A stretch of DNA of 64,000 nucleotides from Gammaproteobacteria bacterium (GTDB lineage: Bacteria; Pseudomonadota; Gammaproteobacteria; JAJFKO01). Position numbers and translations under genes: made by a program. Under the pieces are notes generated by a model. It had not been told where the DNA came from, searched no databases, and saw nothing but the letters and a program-made list of their open reading frames with translations. Below are positions 61,601 to 64,000 of this stretch, piece after piece. The stretch is taken from assembly GCA_021773175.1 (NCBI GenBank), contig JAJFKO010000064.1, positions 58,773 to 122,772 of the forward strand. Reading direction: 5' to 3'. How positions within the stretch are numbered: position 1 is the first letter of the stretch; each line of letters starts with the position of its first letter.

Positions 61601-62014
61601 TCCGCTTGTGGTTTGCATATGAGGAAGAAAAGCGTATTCTGGTACAACGTTGTATCTTTGTGGAGTTGGATTCCAAGATAGTTTATCAGGTGGAATATAA
61701 CGTTTTTCATCTTGCTTGACTCTTTCTTCTTGATCAGTACGCCGCGCCTCTGCTAGTGGAATACTACTCAGCATGAATAAAATAAGACATAAATATAAAA
61801 ATTGTTTATTAAAAATAATGTTGAATAGATATTTTAAATAACCCCATATGCCAGAAGGATAAAGTTGTTGAGGCTTTTGTTTTTGTGAGCGTGATTGGCG
61901 GCGTTTCTCAATGGCTGCTTTAGTTCTCCCTGATAATCCTTTTGGGACTGACCAGGGATTAGCTCGAATAGGCACCGCTTTTTCAGATGATTTAGGTTTC
62001 AAAGGCACGGTCAT
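58604..62014 (-). CDS. Giant membrane protein with repeats and HEPN-like C-terminus (1136 residues)
   Basis: No family recognised for the whole. A basic N-terminus precedes a first hydrophobic helix at residues ~71-89 (QFLYLCLILFMLSSIPLAEA), and a second lies at ~575-597 (ILFYMIPLASLTALLGYFF). Between them is a ~480-residue helical region with TPR/Sel1-like turns (KLYAEVDDDEMARRCYAQAALLGSKQG). Near residue 860-900 lies a very basic, Arg/Lys-rich linker. The last ~230 residues are helical, with RNRWAH at 1084-1089 in ELRNRWAHYD. The RN-X3-H form is the HEPN active-site motif. A membrane-anchored RNase or effector is possible but unproven. Confidence 0.7.
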   Translation of the reverse strand: MTVPLKPKSSEKAVPIRANPWSVPKGLSGRTKAAIEKRRQSRSQKQKPQQLYPSGIWGYLKYLFNIIFNKQFLYLCLILFMLSSIPLAEARRTDQEERVKQDEKRYIPPDKLSWNPTPQRYNVVPEYAFLPHMQTTSGQRRSPSRPSYQKIDILFSQASIRPSDKMAAILNNATNRSLAISLRKEAWLQLAGFLKKYHEPLDASVNSRDREIFKSLQRSYIEDYVAKIMSASRKSRRRLANEMILNFSGFAISAENLSANWFSRAVENYLGKHYPGVTLAQLMHDKPNAVMSWAYFTPPSILYLNARLIEAANDQHTTLDNLMEKIQLHHNLMPIVTYRIAQDLSGKSAVLTSVSLYPQSPAAKSWRSKLQQAYDEFRSNKKNSAKHAAFLKIAKLYAEVDDDEMARRCYAQAALLGSKQGLIHYLEQIRKLTKHIVTIIAAEYGSESRAQASLAGIKNLNVHYELVIKLYNSSSDEGITYLYAEAIFKLFPNLERVEKLKAIFANSEGAHKCHAAWFLAQIYAYSGYAETYDLARAQQALIASRPLYQYQLADITGKIPLIEIPETQPGSFWTLSRILFYMIPLASLTALLGYFFSGRSQNVQPIKAKEKTTAELAQEFIDKLNVIFSPLQFSLTSVSQPYYFTVLDEQYNFTYKGISFTTSKNNIFKALSECYPHLFIRKEIEKQLYFVTPEEMLAKLFHGLHKKDYVSYLYKSTSHYQQAILNSLNQLHTKITFSIDSNNNWKIEFDGANDYAINIAGKTYNLIELDIIKALKSIAFITNLKTINTHHNIYRFQIHLQSVPNNLMELLSSVFWPRSKEYAEAESKFMQSYMPDRPHHRKNRKRDPGIVRVKRRGQQRFAGEDGRKSRKKEEENGGSATKRKSPSSTSPKKMRLFAKHRTHSRSPAEIRADAKHFILATTVRNPLFESIILALQTFSWQKPIAARRRLFALVGRYLEIHAHHARSKDVTALRDAMVHASTRNISSQCLMQLQRLILMHTENKQLMTLDMVYKLIEYSRPISLDSLEAEVNNLAKAVDGWEIQGRINFIRDIVFQYCCQNELPKEKHYPKDFVLWFDKLCELRNRWAHYDLRAIDPTELKALVTSTIDQKDLINTELRHIISKPQKPINRARMSS

Positions 62015-62198
62015 ATCCTGTTATAAAAGCAGGACGTTATTTAACCATAAGTTAATATTTTGAGCAAGAATGTTTATTATAATGCCAGTGCTATTAAGTT
62101 TATGTAAATCAATACTTTACATTGGCATATTTGGTTTAAAAGCTGTTAGCTTATAATTAGAGCGTACTAATTACATATTTTTGACGTTTTGCAACAAA

Positions 62199-62225
62199 CT
62201 GAATGACACAATATGTGTCATTCAG
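62199..62225. terminator. Perfect hairpin after tolC
   Basis: CTGAATGACACA and TGTGTCATTCAG with an ATA loop, 12 perfect base pairs. On the minus strand it is followed by TTTGTTGC, a modest T-run, so it probably ends the tolC transcript. Confidence 0.7.
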
Positions 62226-62267
62226 CCTGATATTTGATATGTACGAATATTAATATTATTAGATAAG

Positions 62268-63686
62268 TTATTTCACAAAACCTTGTGGAAAGATATCTGC
62301 GTTAAAGTGTAACTTGATATATTTTCCTGGGCGTAACCAACTATTGATGCGCTTAACATCATTTACCATTAATAGGCCGGTATCAGCTTTCAAGTTAATA
62401 GTGTCGTTAAGATAAGAATATAAATCACGAGCATAATTGGTATACGCCTCGAGTAAGTTAGATTGCTGCGTTAAGACATCCAATACGGTTGCAGTACCAA
62501 CTTGGAACTCTGCTTTTGAAGATTCCAGCGATTTTTGTGATGATTCAATAGCTTTTTTATCTGCTTGGATTTTCGCGATCGAAGCAATGACACCAAGGTA
62601 ATCTTGACGAGTTTGAGAAATGATATTGCGGAAGTCTAATTCCAACTGTGCAACTTGCGCTAAATACTCGTCTTCTGCTTGGCGTACTTCTGACGTCACT
62701 AAACCACCTTGGAAAATGGGAACATTAAGTTGTACACCAATTTGTTGCGTCTGACGAACTAAACGCCCTGGTAGGCCACGAGGAAAGGTAAATACTTTAT
62801 TAAATTGTCCTACAACACTTAATGTTGGTAAATGACCGCCAAATTGTACTTGTATATTATGTTTAGCTGCTTTGACATTGAGTCTATCTGCGAACAAAGT
62901 GAAGTTATGCTTCTCAGCAGCATGAACCCAAGCTTCGACGTCTTTAGGGTGTGGCGCTAAAAATGGAACGGCTTTTTTAACAACTGAGAAGACTCGGTAT
63001 TTCTCACCAGTAATTGCACGTAGATTTTCACGGGCATCAGCAAGATTCTTTTCGTCTTCGATATATTGTGCGATAGAGGCATCATAACTTGCTTGGATTT
63101 CGTAAACATCTTTAATGGTTTTTAAGCCTACTTTGAATTGCTCACTGACTTGTTCTAATTGTCGGCCTAATGCTTTGGTATTCGCTTTATCAAATTTCAA
63201 AATGTCTTGAGCCAACAGCACATCAAAGTAAGTAACGGAAACTCTTTGAATAAGATTTTGTGCGGAAGCTTCATAGCTTGCCTCAGCAGCTAAGGCTTGA
63301 TATCGAGTGACGGCGACGTTTTCAAATGTTGTGTAATCAAATAATACTTGGCTTAGGTTAAGTACATAGTTTTTTTGGAATGCGATAAATAGAGGTGATG
63401 CGACCCCTGAGTTCGGTTCAACACTACCGCCAGCACCACCGCCAGCAGATGTTTGGCGGATATAAGAGTAACTAGCTTGCCCATTAAGTTGTGGTAGCAA
63501 TTGTGAAAAAGCTTGAGGTAGTGCTTCTTGATCGGCAAGCATGTTTGCTTGTGCTTGCTTAAATGTTGGATCATTGCGTAATGCATCATGATAAGACTGC
63601 ATGAGATCTGCTGCAAACACATGTAGCGGTAATAAAATAATAATTAGTGCCAGCAACCAGTTTTTCTTCTTTAGCATAGGTTTCAT
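62268..63686 (-). CDS. tolC: TolC-family outer-membrane channel
   Basis: A 472-residue outer-membrane factor. It has a signal peptide (NWLLALIIILLPLHVFAADL), then the paired-helix/strand repeats of OEP proteins: ALRNDPTFKQAQANMLADQEALPQAFSQLLPQLNGQASY in the first half, and VRQAEDEYLAQVAQLELDFRNIISQTRQDY in the second. NVPIFQGGLVTSEV is the conserved beta-strand segment. The channel exports drugs or proteins with RND or type I pumps. It lies six bases after a pcm-like gene; that pcm-tolC order is known in Legionella and other gammaproteobacteria. Confidence 0.95.
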   Translation of the reverse strand: MKPMLKKKNWLLALIIILLPLHVFAADLMQSYHDALRNDPTFKQAQANMLADQEALPQAFSQLLPQLNGQASYSYIRQTSAGGGAGGSVEPNSGVASPLFIAFQKNYVLNLSQVLFDYTTFENVAVTRYQALAAEASYEASAQNLIQRVSVTYFDVLLAQDILKFDKANTKALGRQLEQVSEQFKVGLKTIKDVYEIQASYDASIAQYIEDEKNLADARENLRAITGEKYRVFSVVKKAVPFLAPHPKDVEAWVHAAEKHNFTLFADRLNVKAAKHNIQVQFGGHLPTLSVVGQFNKVFTFPRGLPGRLVRQTQQIGVQLNVPIFQGGLVTSEVRQAEDEYLAQVAQLELDFRNIISQTRQDYLGVIASIAKIQADKKAIESSQKSLESSKAEFQVGTATVLDVLTQQSNLLEAYTNYARDLYSYLNDTINLKADTGLLMVNDVKRINSWLRPGKYIKLHFNADIFPQGFVK

Positions 63687-63692
63687 TCCGTC

Positions 63693-64000
63693 TTAAAATA
63701 CAAATTGTTCCGGTTGTAAAGCATTCTGTAATTGTGCTACTTCCGTTTCAAATAAAATGTGTTCTTGCCATTCTTCTTGTGCAACTCGTTTGATGATTGT
63801 CGCTTGCATGACTGGCGCTTTACCAAGTATCACAAAAATGCGTCCGCCAACCGTAATAGCTTCTTTATAAGCATTTGGCAAGAAAGGTAGGGAGCCAGTA
63901 ATAATAATAACATTGAAAGGTTCGCTGACTTGCCAGCCATTGGCCGCATCACCAACAACTAATTCGATGTTTGGTAAATTATATTTTGCTAAGTTATGTT
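63693..64000 (-). CDS. Protein-L-isoaspartate O-methyltransferase-like protein (partial)
   Basis: The window ends inside this gene; the frame is open to 64000. The visible ~102 residues start NLAKYNLPNIELVVGDAANGW and contain VSEPFNVIIITGSLPFLPN and VGGRIFVILGKAPVMQATIIKRV. These match the C-terminal half of Pcm-family methyltransferases (GDAANGW, then GGRxFVIxGxAPVM). The N-terminal SAM-binding part lies outside. It ends six bases before tolC and is probably cotranscribed. Confidence 0.8.
   Translation of the reverse strand, partial: HNLAKYNLPNIELVVGDAANGWQVSEPFNVIIITGSLPFLPNAYKEAITVGGRIFVILGKAPVMQATIIKRVAQEEWQEHILFETEVAQLQNALQPEQFVF

Noticed and set aside
1..64000. CRISPR arrays, prophage genes, integrases or complete insertion sequences
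   Set aside because: No regularly spaced direct repeats, no transposase or integrase frames and no phage structural genes were seen in the window.

Overview
This window is AT-rich, densely coding bacterial DNA. The gene content points to a gammaproteobacterium close to Legionellales (Coxiella, Legionella, Candidatus Berkiella). Evidence is a Com1/DsbA2-like thiol oxidase, GlyQS, GorA, Ggt, a DusA with typical gammaproteobacterial tRNA-Glu and tRNA-Ala, a complete hopanoid set, and several large proteins of unknown type. Three promoters match the PmrA box known from Dot/Icm regulation in Legionella and Coxiella. The genus cannot be fixed from the sequence alone.

Layout. 1-9.5 kb: housekeeping genes (gorA, an M3 peptidase, a DsbA-like protein, glyQS-gmhB, a tiny lipoprotein), plus a small protein with a protein-glutaminase-like Cys-His-Asp pattern. 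9.5-16.9 kb: an outer-membrane beta-barrel, ggt, mdh, cysQ-nudE, hemW interrupted by an in-frame TGA at a cluster cysteine, and rpe. 17-24 kb: two large unknown proteins, a TPR protein, lptM and pdxA-rsmA. 24-37.3 kb: a hopanoid island. It holds a LysR regulator, hpnO-hpnH-idi, an ABC-2 exporter pair and ispA on the minus strand, then squalene synthase-like, shc and hpnG on the plus strand. A 2OG-Fe(II) oxygenase and an amidohydrolase flank it. 37.3-45 kb: palindromic elements, a secreted seven-repeat protein, dusA, two tRNAs, an acetolactate synthase-type enzyme and gltX. 45-52.6 kb: an OmpR/EnvZ-type two-component system, then a cluster of unknown proteins (one membrane protein and three tandem paralogues) with PmrA-box promoters. 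52.8-64 kb: RND pump and adaptor, a methylthioribose-phosphate pair, a 1136-residue membrane protein with a HEPN-like motif, tolC and the end of a pcm-like gene.

How the genes work together. IspA and Idi supply C15 prenyl diphosphate, the squalene synthase-like enzyme makes squalene, Shc cyclises it, HpnH adds adenosine, HpnG removes adenine and HpnO aminates the side chain. The RND permease and adaptor probably work with a TolC such as the one 5.3 kb downstream of the adaptor gene. The 48-52.6 kb cluster looks like one regulon of candidate secreted effectors. No transposase, phage gene or CRISPR array was seen, but several MITE-like palindromes lie between genes.
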